Source: Halomonas sp. (GTDB lineage Bacteria; Pseudomonadota; Gammaproteobacteria; Pseudomonadales; Halomonadaceae). Taken from it: a stretch of DNA of 13,021 bases. Made by a program: the position numbers and the translations under genes. Below, piece by piece: positions 1 through 6,822 of this stretch. Position 1 is the first letter of the stretch. Each line of letters begins with the position of its first letter. The stretch covers positions 1 through 13,021 of the forward strand of contig PWIZ01000278.1 in NCBI GenBank assembly GCA_003560175.1. Direction: 5' to 3'. The notes beneath the pieces were generated by a model. That model did no database searches and was not told where the DNA came from. It saw only the letters and a program-made list of their open reading frames with translations.

Positions 1-199
1 CCAGGCTCCACAGGAAGTTGGCCAGCCGGTAGCCGTCGCCGCGATCGCCGACGATCACCGTGGTGAACAGCTCGCCGAACACCACGGTGATGATCAGCAG
101 GGTATAGGCCTGGTTGGCGAAATCGAACATCGCCCAGCCGACGATCTCCTTGCGCGAGGCGCGGATCCGCGGCGGTGTGGCGCTGGTCACGGTACTCAT
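1..199 (-). CDS. UMF1/Atg22-type MFS transporter, N-terminal fragment (runs off the left edge)
   Basis: The first 66 codons of a minus-strand gene are visible, reading MSTVTSATPP, then a basic stretch, then the segment GWAMFDFANQAYTLLIITVV. The 'GWAxxDFANxAY' signature at the start of the first membrane helix is typical of the UMF1/Atg22-like branch of the major facilitator superfamily, inner-membrane proteins of about 430-480 residues whose substrates are mostly unknown. The ATG at 199 is supported by an AAGGAA Shine-Dalgarno-like sequence about 7 bases upstream on the minus strand. It lies 75 bases downstream of the extensin-like gene on the same strand, so it may have its own promoter in that gap (a TAGGCT -10-like element is present there, unproven). 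The rest of the protein is outside the window, so the family call rests on this N-terminal signature alone. Confidence 0.75.
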   Translation of the reverse strand, partial: MSTVTSATPPRIRASRKEIVGWAMFDFANQAYTLLIITVVFGELFTTVIVGDRGDGYRLANFLWSL

Positions 200-274
200 G
201 AGGCTTTCCTTGGCAGGTCGGGATGGCCAGCCTAGCAGCACGGGCCAGAGCGCATCGACCCGGCACCCTCGGCG

Positions 275-970
275 CTAGCGGCAGAGCCGAAAGCCGCGCA
301 TGCCGAAATGGAAGTGGTCGGCGTGGGCGGCATTGTAGTCGGGGCCCAGCACGTTGCCGAAGAGATCACAGGCGCCGTCCCGAGCCTCGCGCAGAAACTC
401 CCCCCGCTCCCCCTCCTCGTCCCAGTGATCGAGCAGGCCAACCTCGCGGCCGTCAACCAGCCGGAAGGCGGCCACGTCCAGCGCCTCGGCGGTGGCATGC
501 TCACTGAGCCGCCCCTCCTCCCGGCCGTAGACGTTGCGGCAGGCGAAGCTGCCCAGGTGCTCCACCCGTGAGATCCGGCTACCCAGGATCGCCTCGGCGG
601 CGGGCTGCAGTCGCTGGCGCTCATAGATCGCCCAGGCCAGCGCCAGCGGACAGCTCGCCACGAAGTCGGCATTGAAGTCGACGCTGCTGGCCTCGATGCG
701 CACCACGTTCTCCAGCGGACAGCCGGCCACCGGCTCGTGATCCGCCAGCGGCGTGTAGCGCAGCTCACCCTCTGGCACCGTCTCCAGGGCCGCGAGGCAG
801 CCATCCCGGTCGTCGGCCAGGCGGTGCAGCTTCCACCTGGTCACCGGCGTCAGGGGATCATCGATATGCAGGGATTCGGCGGGGTGCCAGTGGCGCGGCA
901 CCAGCGGCTCCAAGTACCACCAGGACAGCGCCAGAGCACCGGCCAGCAGCAGGATCAGCAGCCCACGCAT
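275..970 (-). CDS. Extensin-like C-terminal domain protein (probable exported LAS-type zinc protein)
   Basis: This encodes 231 residues when started at the ATG at 970, which has a perfect AGGAGG 8 bases upstream; an ATG at 976 is only 2 bases from that AGGAGG and is less likely. Residues 3-20 form a hydrophobic signal anchor or signal peptide, so the rest should be periplasmic. Residues about 55-231 match the extensin-like C-terminal family (Pfam PF06904). Visible hallmarks are SEHATAEALDVA (H158, D165) and the terminal HADHFHF (H216, H219, H221). This spacing recalls the zinc ligands of LAS/M15 peptidases, to which I recall the family being assigned as a clan. Six cysteines (58, 84, 107, 144, 201, 230) suggest disulfides. 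A role in peptidoglycan cleavage is inference; the name 'extensin' comes from plant proteins and says little about bacterial function. It starts 34 bases after the TelA-family gene and is probably co-transcribed with it. Confidence 0.85.
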   Translation of the reverse strand: MRGLLILLLAGALALSWWYLEPLVPRHWHPAESLHIDDPLTPVTRWKLHRLADDRDGCLAALETVPEGELRYTPLADHEPVAGCPLENVVRIEASSVDFNADFVASCPLALAWAIYERQRLQPAAEAILGSRISRVEHLGSFACRNVYGREEGRLSEHATAEALDVAAFRLVDGREVGLLDHWDEEGERGEFLREARDGACDLFGNVLGPDYNAAHADHFHFGMRGFRLCR

Positions 971-1004
971 CGCCATGACCTCCTGACCCCGGTCGCCGGC
1001 AGGG

Positions 1005-2216
1005 TCACGAGCCGTCGGACGGTTTACCGCCCGGCCTGCCGCCTTCCGTCGAGGGGGCCGCCCGCTGGAGACGGTCGATGGCCGACCCTCCACGCCGGGA
1101 CAGGTCGGCCAGACGATCGATCTGGGCGTCCAGGCGGGGGAGAGCTTCCTGGCGATAGCGTGACAGGTCGTCGATGGCGCCCATCACGTCCTCGAACGCC
1201 TGCTCGAGGGCCTGCATGTCCAGCATCGCTCCGGAGGCACGCTGCTGAATCTCCACCCCCTGCTGACGCAGGGCGCGAGCGGTGCCGCCGATCATCGCCG
1301 AGGTGGTGGTATTGAGGGCCTCGACGCGGTCCAGCACCAGCCGCTGGTTGGCCAGGGCCAGAGCCACGGTCACCGCTACCGTCAGGGCCGAGACGGTGAC
1401 ATTGATGGCACGATCGACGCCGCGTATCAGCTCGCGGTTGTTGCGGATGACCACCTCCAGCGCCAGCACCCCCTGCTGGCTGACCGCCAGCTGCTGCTGA
1501 AGATCGACGACGCGCTGACGCAGCGGGAAGAGCAGCTCCTCCTCGAGAAAACCTCGCTGGGGGTCCGCCGCATCGCGCCGCGCAATCGCCTCCTGCAGAC
1601 GCTTGTCGATCAGCCGACCCAGGGCGACCTGACGCTCCAATTGGCTCAGTATCTCGCCCAGCGCGGTCTGATCGTCGCTCAGCGTCAGGTTGTCGCGACG
1701 CAGCATGTCACGCCCCGCCTCCAGGTCGGCGATGATCGCGTCCAGCGCCTCCTGGGCATTCTCGAACCTGCGAAAATACCGCTGCAGACGGCTGCCGACG
1801 CCGGGAATCAGTGCCAACACCCGATCCAGCGGACCCGGCGAAAGGCGTTGCCGCCCGGGGTCGAGCCGGTGCATGCGCTCGCGCAGCTCGACCAGCGACT
1901 TCGCCACCGGCCCGCCTTCGTCACCCTGGTGGGCCAGCTGGCGCAGCGGGGTGTCCAGCATGGCGCTGCGATGCGCGGCCTGCTGCTGCAGCTCCAGCCC
2001 CATTTCGTCGACGGCACGTCGCTGGCATGCCAGTGATCCCTCATCGCCGCCGCGGATCACCTCCACGACAAACTCATCGGCCATGGCGGCCAGGGTGGCA
2101 TCGTCATCCGGGACCTCGGCACTGTCTTCCTCGGCGGTCGTCGTGCCCAGCTCACGAGCGATCTCCTCCAGCGGCGGCAACGACAAGCGGGGTCCATCTG
2201 CGGATTCCTGATTCAT
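1005..2216 (-). CDS. TelA/KlaA-family toxic anion resistance protein
   Basis: This 403-residue protein matches the TelA family (Pfam PF05816), named for tellurite resistance on RK2-type plasmids but widespread on chromosomes, where members are tied to envelope stress and resistance to antimicrobials. The first 60 residues are acidic and low-complexity. From about residue 130 to 390 it is almost entirely helical or coiled-coil. The diagnostic block lies at about 245-305: LALEVVIRNNRELIRGVDRA, then VSALTVAVTVALALANQ and LDRVEALNTTTSAMI. No signal peptide or membrane segment is seen, so it should be cytosolic or peripheral to the membrane. I chose ATG 2216 because GAGG sits 5 bases upstream; an in-frame GTG at 2252 would add 12 residues with a poorer ribosome site. 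It lies 63 bases downstream of a membrane coiled-coil gene, an arrangement like the xpaC-telA pairs of Firmicutes, and just upstream of the extensin-like gene. Confidence 0.9.
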   Translation of the reverse strand: MNQESADGPRLSLPPLEEIARELGTTTAEEDSAEVPDDDATLAAMADEFVVEVIRGGDEGSLACQRRAVDEMGLELQQQAAHRSAMLDTPLRQLAHQGDEGGPVAKSLVELRERMHRLDPGRQRLSPGPLDRVLALIPGVGSRLQRYFRRFENAQEALDAIIADLEAGRDMLRRDNLTLSDDQTALGEILSQLERQVALGRLIDKRLQEAIARRDAADPQRGFLEEELLFPLRQRVVDLQQQLAVSQQGVLALEVVIRNNRELIRGVDRAINVTVSALTVAVTVALALANQRLVLDRVEALNTTTSAMIGGTARALRQQGVEIQQRASGAMLDMQALEQAFEDVMGAIDDLSRYRQEALPRLDAQIDRLADLSRRGGSAIDRLQRAAPSTEGGRPGGKPSDGS

Positions 2217-2279
2217 AAGCACCTCGTCGAGACCTGAAATACCCTTGGCCACTGACCCGGAAATCGAGCCATCATTCCC

Positions 2280-3224
2280 TTATCCACCGCCACGCCCGTA
2301 GCGGTCGGCCCCGTCGACGAAGCGACGCAGCTCCTCGAGCGCTCGGTCGGTGGTCAAGGATGCCTGGGGACGCCCGGTCTCGATACGCGCCATGGCCACG
2401 GCCGTATCGTCGAGCACCGTCAGCGCCGATTCGTTGCGCGCGGTGAGCTCGCCCAGCCGATACTCGGTCTCATCGACCAGTTCCAGGCGACGCATCAGGG
2501 CGGCCCGCTCCTCCTCGCCCAGCCGCTTGACATCGGCAGCCAGGCGACGCCGCACGAAATCGGCATCCACGCTGGCCACCCCACGGGCCTGGGACGCCAT
2601 GGTGTTGAGGGTGTCCACCGCACCGAGGCAGACTTCGGCCACCAGGCCTCGCGCCCGCTCGAAGGCCAGCTCGCCGCTGTCGAAGCGCCCCCTCAGCACG
2701 GCCAGCACATGGCGATAGCGGCTGTAGAGGCGGTCGGCCTGAACGGCCAGGTCGGGCCGGTTCGCCTCGAGCAGGCTCTGCTTGGCCCGGCACATGGCCA
2801 GTACCAGGCTGTCGGCGTCCGCCGGCGGCCGATCTGGATCGAGGGCGGCCACGCCGGCTTCATGGGCCTCACGGGCCTGTCGATTCCGCCGCTGCCGGCT
2901 CTCGGCCTCTCGTTGCAACCCCAGGCGGCGCTCTCGCCGCTGACGCAGCCAGCCACGCAGACGCCGTTCCAGCGGCAGCGCCACGGGAATCGCGACGATG
3001 CCCGCCAACCACCCCAGGAGGCTGGGGCCGAAGCCTCCCCACAGCGACGTCAGCCACAGCAGCATACTGATGAAGGGCACCACCAGGCAGTAGCGGACGA
3101 TGACCTGCCAGCGGGCCGGGGTCTCGGTGCCCAGGGCCAGGGGCGGATTGACCAGCCCCACCAGTAGCCAGGGCAGGCAGGTCATGAAGAGGCCATAGGA
3201 AAATCCCTGCAAGAATCCCAACAT
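2280..3224 (-). CDS. Membrane-anchored coiled-coil protein, XpaC-like partner of TelA
   Basis: This 314-residue protein has an N-terminal membrane part (hydrophobic segments at about 8-30, 43-62 and 66-85). An arginine-rich linker and coiled coil follow at about 86-125, then a helical, charged cytoplasmic domain to the C-terminus, which ends in a Gly-rich tail. I recognise no enzyme motif. Position directly upstream of a TelA-family gene and the layout 'N-terminal membrane helices plus helical cytosolic domain' resemble XpaC, the '5-bromo-4-chloroindolyl phosphate hydrolysis' family that accompanies TelA in Firmicutes. The resemblance is architectural and contextual, not a demonstrated sequence match. 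Such a protein could anchor TelA at the inner membrane (inference). The ATG at 3224 gives a natural N-terminus running straight into the first membrane helix; the best ribosome-site candidate, AAGGA, is about 12 bases away and so not strong. Confidence 0.75.
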   Translation of the reverse strand: MLGFLQGFSYGLFMTCLPWLLVGLVNPPLALGTETPARWQVIVRYCLVVPFISMLLWLTSLWGGFGPSLLGWLAGIVAIPVALPLERRLRGWLRQRRERRLGLQREAESRQRRNRQAREAHEAGVAALDPDRPPADADSLVLAMCRAKQSLLEANRPDLAVQADRLYSRYRHVLAVLRGRFDSGELAFERARGLVAEVCLGAVDTLNTMASQARGVASVDADFVRRRLAADVKRLGEEERAALMRRLELVDETEYRLGELTARNESALTVLDDTAVAMARIETGRPQASLTTDRALEELRRFVDGADRYGRGGG

Positions 3225-3268
3225 GGGGCTCGGTATCCTTTATCCAGCGGCAGGAGCCGAGTAGTAGG

Positions 3269-3280
3269 GTAACTGGTTAC
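3269..3280. repeat. 12-bp inverted repeat GTAAC-TG-GTTAC
   Basis: GTAAC and its reverse complement GTTAC are separated by two bases. The element sits about 45 bases upstream of the start of the membrane coiled-coil gene, in the 111-base gap before the telA-like cluster, where an operator could lie. It is short enough to occur by chance and I recognise no matching regulator. Confidence 0.25.
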
Positions 3281-3335
3281 GGCGAGCAGGGGCAGCGCAG
3301 ACCTTGGCGAGAACTCTCCCAGCGCCGCCAGCGGC

Positions 3336-3521
3336 CTACAGCAGCAGGGTCAAGATCAGGGCGACGCCGCCCACTGCCAGCGCCACGATCACGGCGATAT
3401 CTACCAGGCGGTCCAGCCAATGATCGAGCCCGGCGCCGCCGGGCAGGCGGTTGCCATGCCGCGGCTGGCGTCGTCGGGTGGCCCCGCGGCGGGGGCCGCG
3501 GGCAGTAAGCATGAGCGACAT
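3336..3521 (-). CDS. Small predicted tail-anchored membrane protein, unknown function
   Basis: From ATG 3521 this reads 61 residues. A short start (MSLMLTARG) leads into a very basic, Arg/Pro/Gly-rich segment (about residues 8-27), then a linker, then a C-terminal hydrophobic helix from about 38 to the end (VDIAVIVALAVGGVALILTLLL region). A positive N-terminal part followed by a single C-terminal span is the pattern of a tail-anchored or small inner-membrane protein. The frame is open further up, to an alternative GTG at 3611 (91 residues) and an ATG at 3572; none of the starts has a convincing Shine-Dalgarno sequence, which lowers confidence. It lies 111 bases upstream of the TelA-associated membrane gene on the same strand. 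The opposite and other minus frames here give only Arg/Pro-rich translations without a hydrophobic signature, so this is the best coding candidate. I do not recognise a family. Confidence 0.45.
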   Translation of the reverse strand: MSLMLTARGPRRGATRRRQPRHGNRLPGGAGLDHWLDRLVDIAVIVALAVGGVALILTLLL

Positions 3522-3685
3522 GGTCGAAGTCCGTTTTCCCCATTTCCCTGAGCTTACGACCTGCGCCGCCATCAGGCCAGTGGCGGCGGTGCCGATCGGG
3601 TCGCGCCACACTCCTTCACGGCGATTGATGCGGCGGCTGCCCAGGCTGGGGAGCCCCTCCAGGCGGCCCTCCTAGCCCACAGGGA

Positions 3686-3714
3686 TTGCATGGGACGCTG
3701 CCTGCCCCGATGAT
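3686..3714 (+). promoter_or_regulatory. Candidate sigma-70 promoter for the LLM-azlCD operon
   Basis: TTGCAT (3686-3691) and GATGAT (3709-3714) are separated by 17 bases, giving about 3/6 and 4/6 matches to the -35 and -10 consensus. Transcription would begin near 3721, about 48 bases before the proposed ATT start at 3769. The 247-base gap 3522-3768 holds no convincing gene and must contain the plus-strand promoter, but a match this weak could be chance. Confidence 0.25.
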
Positions 3715-3758
3715 GGAAAACATTCAGCAGGCTAACGTCTTTCTCCTACACCGCTTCC

Positions 3759-3771
3759 AGGAGCCGCCATT
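3759..3771 (+). promoter_or_regulatory. Shine-Dalgarno AGGAG with ATT start codon
   Basis: AGGAG (3759-3763), a 5-base spacer and ATT (3769-3771) begin the LLM-family gene. The frame is closed by TAA at 3733-3735 and contains no ATG, GTG or TTG before conserved family sequence is under way (next GTG at 3955, about 62 codons in). The strong ribosome site exactly at the N-terminus expected from homologues selects ATT as the start, or indicates an ATG that has become ATT by mutation or sequence error. Confidence 0.65.
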
Positions 3772-4764
3772 CCCCGTCTTGCCGACACCCCCCTCTCCGT
3801 TCTCGATCTGGCACCGATCCGCGAGGGTAGCAGTGCGGCGGACAGCTTCCGCGACAGCGTTGCCCTGGCACAGCAGACCGAGCGCCTGGGCTATACCCGT
3901 TTCTGGCTCGCCGAGCACCACAGCATCGAAGGCATCGCCAGCGCCGCCACCGCCGTGCTGATCGGCCATGTGGCCGGCGCCACCCAGCGCATTCGGGTGG
4001 GGAGCGGCGGCATTATGCTGCCCAATCACCCGCCCCTGGTGATCGCCGAGCAGTTCGGCACCCTGGAGACCCTCTACCCGGGACGCATCGACCTGGGTCT
4101 GGGCCGCGCCCCCGGTTCCGACGGCGTTACCATGGCCGCCATGCGCCGGGATCCCCATGCCGGCGTCGAGGACTTCCCCCAGCGCCTCGAGGAGCTGCAA
4201 GGGTTTCTCGGCGACGAGCAGCCCGGCCAGCGCGTGCGCGCCGTCCCCGGCCAGGGCACGAAGGTACCGATCTGGCTGCTCGGCTCCAGCGGCTACAGCG
4301 CCCAGCTGGCCGCCCGGCTCGGCCTGCCCTTCGCCTTCGCCGCCCAGTTCGCCCCGGGGTACCTGTTCGAGGCGCTGCGCCTCTATCGCGACAACTTCTG
4401 CCCTTCCGGGGTGCTCGAGCGCCCTCACGCCATGGTCGGCCTGCCGGTGATCGCCGCCGAAAGCGACGCCATGGCCGACTACCTGGCCACCACCGCCCAG
4501 CAGAAGTTTCTGGGCATGATCCGCGGCCAGCGCACCTGTGCGAAACCGCCGGTGGAACACCTGGAGATGACCCCCCTGGAGGAGAGGCAGCTGCAGCAGT
4601 TCCTGGGGGCTGCCATCGTCGGCGGTCCGGAGACCGTTCGCGAGGGTCTGGAGAGCTTCCTCGAGCAGACCGGCGCCGACGAGCTGATGCTCAACACCGA
4701 CGTTTTCTCTCTGGAGGACCGTCTGAAGAGCTACGCACTCGTCGCCGAGGCCTGGCGCGCATGA
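3769..4764 (+). CDS. YhbW-like LLM-class flavin-dependent oxidoreductase
   Basis: With ATT 3769 as start this gives 331 residues, against about 335 for E. coli YhbW, and the two align from SVLDLAPI (residues 10-17) to the end. It is a luciferase-like monooxygenase (Pfam Bac_luciferase), a TIM-barrel enzyme expected to use FMNH2; the substrate is unknown. Family blocks visible are RFWLAEHH (about 44-51), [45 protein letters not shown], the [20 protein letters not shown] block, and a C-terminal [12 protein letters not shown] start at GTG 3955 would delete the first 62 residues, including the conserved EHH segment, so I reject it. The TGA overlaps the azlC ATG (ATGA at 4761-4764), implying translational coupling with the exporter genes. 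No signal peptide; a cytosolic enzyme. Confidence 0.9.
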   Translation: MPRLADTPLSVLDLAPIREGSSAADSFRDSVALAQQTERLGYTRFWLAEHHSIEGIASAATAVLIGHVAGATQRIRVGSGGIMLPNHPPLVIAEQFGTLETLYPGRIDLGLGRAPGSDGVTMAAMRRDPHAGVEDFPQRLEELQGFLGDEQPGQRVRAVPGQGTKVPIWLLGSSGYSAQLAARLGLPFAFAAQFAPGYLFEALRLYRDNFCPSGVLERPHAMVGLPVIAAESDAMADYLATTAQQKFLGMIRGQRTCAKPPVEHLEMTPLEERQLQQFLGAAIVGGPETVREGLESFLEQTGADELMLNTDVFSLEDRLKSYALVAEAWRA

Positions 4765-5474
4765 CCCGGGACGACGCCGCGCGGCCGGGACTCGGCCATC
4801 TGCTCGAGGGCTTCCGCCGCATGGTGCCGCTGTCGCTGTTCGTCATCGTCTTCGGACTGGCCTTCGGCGTCGCGGCCCTGCAGCAGGGACTCTCCGGCCT
4901 GGAGACCCTGCTGATGAGCGGCCTGGTGTTTGCCGGGGCCGCCCAGTTTGCCACCCTCGAACTATGGGGCGAGACCATTCCGCTGGTGCCACTGGTGGCC
5001 ATCACCCTGGCGATCAATGCGCGTCACCTGCTGATGGGCGCCGCCTTCTACCCCCACCTGCGTGAGCTGCCCACGGGCCGGCGCTATGCCAGCCTGATCC
5101 TGCTCAGCGACGCCAACTGGGCCATGGCCATGAATGGCGGTACCACGGCGGCACGGCTGGGTATCCTGATCGGCGGTGGCCTCGCCCTCTGGACTACCTG
5201 GATGATCGGCACCGGCCTGGGCGTGGCCTTCGGCAGCGGCATCGGCGAGCCCGAACGCTTCGGGTTGGACGCCATCATGGGCTGCTTCCTGCTGGCCATG
5301 CTGGTGGGTGACAAGCGCGACCTCTGGGTGCTGTTGCCCTGGGGCGCCGCGGCCATCGCCGCCCTGGCGGCGATGGTCTGGCTGCCGCCCAACGCCCACG
5401 TGATCGTCGGCGCCCTGGCCGGCGGCCTGGTGGGTCTGATGCTGCCCAGCACCCGCAATGAGGCGAGCCCATGA
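4761..5474 (+). CDS. azlC: AzlC/YgaZ-family branched-chain amino acid export permease
   Basis: This 237-residue integral membrane protein is the large subunit of the AzlCD/YgaZH exporter (LIV-E family), which pumps out branched-chain amino acids and related compounds, for example valine and methionine in E. coli YgaZH. Family features are [15 protein letters not shown] after the first helix (about 31-45), [13 protein letters not shown] (52-64) and [15 protein letters not shown] (86-100). Several further hydrophobic segments lie at about 132-160, 169-183, 187-207 and 212-228. Length matches YgaZ (about 245). The ATG overlaps the stop of the LLM gene and its own stop overlaps azlD (ATGA 5471-5474), so the three are translationally coupled. 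No dedicated lrp/asnC-type regulator lies beside it. Confidence 0.93.
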   Translation: MTRDDAARPGLGHLLEGFRRMVPLSLFVIVFGLAFGVAALQQGLSGLETLLMSGLVFAGAAQFATLELWGETIPLVPLVAITLAINARHLLMGAAFYPHLRELPTGRRYASLILLSDANWAMAMNGGTTAARLGILIGGGLALWTTWMIGTGLGVAFGSGIGEPERFGLDAIMGCFLLAMLVGDKRDLWVLLPWGAAAIAALAAMVWLPPNAHVIVGALAGGLVGLMLPSTRNEASP

Positions 5475-5785
5475 CCCTGACCGCCACGAATGGGGGCGTA
5501 CTGCTGGCCATCCTGATCATGGCGCTGACCACCTACTTGACCCGTGCCGGTGGCGTCTTCGTGATGGCTCGGGTGCCCATCGGCCCCCGCGTCGAGCGCT
5601 TCATCAACGCCATGGCCGGCTCGGTACTGGTGGCGGTGATCACCCCCATGGCGGTGCACGGCGATGGCGGCGCCAGGATGGCGCTGATCGCCACGGCGGC
5701 AGTGATGCTGGCCCTGCGCAAACCGCTGCCAGCGATCACCGCCGGCATCCTCACCGCCGCGCTGTGGCGCCTGGTCGCATCCTGA
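5471..5785 (+). CDS. azlD: AzlD/YgaH-family branched-chain amino acid transporter small subunit
   Basis: This 104-residue protein has four hydrophobic segments (about 8-24, 45-62, 68-83, 86-102), as expected of the AzlD/YgaH subunit that works with AzlC in the inner membrane. [10 protein letters not shown] near residue 21-30 corresponds to the 'TxxxRxxP/G' region after the first helix in the family. The ATG at 5471 overlaps the azlC stop by 4 bases and has GAGG 7 bases upstream. Function is assigned by family plus tight coupling to azlC. Confidence 0.92.
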   Translation: MTLTATNGGVLLAILIMALTTYLTRAGGVFVMARVPIGPRVERFINAMAGSVLVAVITPMAVHGDGGARMALIATAAVMLALRKPLPAITAGILTAALWRLVAS

Positions 5786-5885
5786 CCCATCCTCGGAACG
5801 AAGCGCCCCGTCGGCTTTCCAACTGGACAGCCCTGCAAAGGCGCCACCTTCTGCGGTGCCGAATACCGCCTGAACGGAGAGATCA

Positions 5886-6344
5886 ATGACCGATTCCCGA
5901 GGCCCCCAGCGGGACCCCCACCGCGATCAGCGAGACAACCCCGCCTGGCGCGCCGCCCAGGCCTGGCAACAGCGCGCCCGCCAGACCCGCAGCGGCGGCC
6001 TGCTCGGCAGCCTGAAGATGCTGCTTGCTTGGCTGCTGTTCGGCACCATGATGATCGTGGCCATGGTATTGGGGCTGCTCTTCCTGCTGCTGGGCTGGGC
6101 GCTGATGCCAGTGCTGCGCTACCGGCTGAAGAAGCGCATGGAGAAGATGCATGCCGACCAGGCCGAGGACGTGGGCGGCGGCTCTCATGGGCATCAGGCG
6201 CACTATCGCGAGACCCGCTACCGGGAGACGCACAGCGCCGATGGCGGCTACCGTGAACAGCAGGTGCTGGAGGGCGACTATGTCGTGAAGGGCGACGAGG
6301 TCAAGGGCAATGAGCCAAGGGACAGTGAACCACGCCGTGACTGA
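5886..6344 (+). CDS. Small membrane protein with charged tail, unknown function
   Basis: This 152-residue protein starts at an ATG with GGAGAG 4 bases upstream. The N-terminal 40 residues are hydrophilic, rich in Arg, Gln and Asp. Residues about 43-78 form one long, or two tightly packed, hydrophobic segments (LAWLLFGTMMIVAMVLG, LLFLLLGWALMPVL). A basic RYRLKKRMEKMH stop-transfer stretch follows, then a polar tail with repeated RET units (HYRETRYRETHS) ending in VLEGDYVVKGDEVKGNE. I do not recognise a named family; comparable short proteins occur as hypotheticals in related gammaproteobacteria. The gap of 100 bases after azlD has no clear terminator, so it could be read through from the azlCD operon or have its own promoter. 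It converges on aroQ with only 9 bases between stop codons. Confidence 0.8.
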   Translation: MTDSRGPQRDPHRDQRDNPAWRAAQAWQQRARQTRSGGLLGSLKMLLAWLLFGTMMIVAMVLGLLFLLLGWALMPVLRYRLKKRMEKMHADQAEDVGGGSHGHQAHYRETRYRETHSADGGYREQQVLEGDYVVKGDEVKGNEPRDSEPRRD

Positions 6345-6353
6345 CCCCCGATC

Positions 6354-6791
6354 TCAGCCTGGCTGGCTCATCACCGCCTGCAGAGCGGCACGGTAACCCT
6401 GGCTGCCGAGCCCGGCGATCACCCCATCGGCGCGCAGCGAGACATAGGAGTGGTGACGGAAGCTCTCGCGCTTGTAAACGTTGGAGAGGTGTACCTCGAT
6501 CACTCGACCCTCGAAGGCGTTGAGAGCATCGAGGATCGCCACCGAGGTGTGGGTATAGGCCGCGGGATTGATGATGATGGCGGCGGTGCCATCCAGGCGA
6601 GCCGCCTGGATCCAATCGATCAGCTCCCCCTCGTGATTGCTCTGCCGGCAGCTGACGTCCCAGCCCTCCAGCGCTGCCCGCTCGTAGAGCCCGTTATTGA
6701 TGTCCTCGAGGGTCTCGTGGCCGTAGATTTCCGGCTGCCGGGTACCCAGCAGGTTGAGGTTGGGGCCGTGCAGTACCAATACCTTTTTCAT
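6354..6791 (-). CDS. aroQ: Type II 3-dehydroquinate dehydratase
   Basis: This 145-residue enzyme converts 3-dehydroquinate to 3-dehydroshikimate, the third step of the shikimate pathway, in the cytosol. Type II dehydroquinases are dodecamers of about 145-150 residues, as here. Visible features are [17 protein letters not shown] with catalytic Tyr23, the substrate-binding NPAAYTHTS (Asn75), IEVHLSN with Glu99 and catalytic His101, and Arg112 in RESFRHHS. The ATG at 6791 is chosen over an in-frame ATG at 6809 because it has AAGGA 6 bases upstream and gives the canonical [11 protein letters not shown]-terminus. It follows glnE by 31 bases and is probably co-transcribed with it. In many gammaproteobacteria aroQ instead precedes accB-accC; no accBC is present here. 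Confidence 0.97.
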   Translation of the reverse strand: MKKVLVLHGPNLNLLGTRQPEIYGHETLEDINNGLYERAALEGWDVSCRQSNHEGELIDWIQAARLDGTAAIIINPAAYTHTSVAILDALNAFEGRVIEVHLSNVYKRESFRHHSYVSLRADGVIAGLGSQGYRAALQAVMSQPG

Positions 6792-6822
6792 GCGGGATCC
6801 TTGTTCCATCAGTCCTTTTCCA

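Noticed and set aside
1690..2211. Ser/Arg-rich plus-strand frames opposite the TelA-family gene
   Set aside because: They are shadows of the TelA coding frame, whose family motifs are unmistakable on the minus strand.
3277..3609. A 110-codon Arg/Pro-rich minus-strand frame overlapping the small tail-anchored ORF
   Set aside because: Its composition is that of an out-of-frame GC-rich read, and it lacks the hydrophobic segment seen in the alternative frame.
3724..4560. A 278-codon open frame on the minus strand opposite the LLM gene
   Set aside because: It is Gly/Ala/His-rich and antisense to strongly conserved luciferase-family sequence on the plus strand.
3955..4764. GTG 3955 as the start of the LLM protein
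   Set aside because: It would remove 62 residues containing conserved family sequence (SVLDLAPI, the LAEHH segment) and has no ribosome-binding site.
4962..5659. Minus-strand frames opposite azlC and azlD
   Set aside because: They are antisense to conserved membrane segments, with low-complexity translations and no supporting motifs.
5786..5885. Possible terminator or riboswitch between azlD and the downstream membrane gene
   Set aside because: Only a weak CACC/GGTG pairing around 5841-5858 is visible, with no U-run and no recognisable aptamer core.
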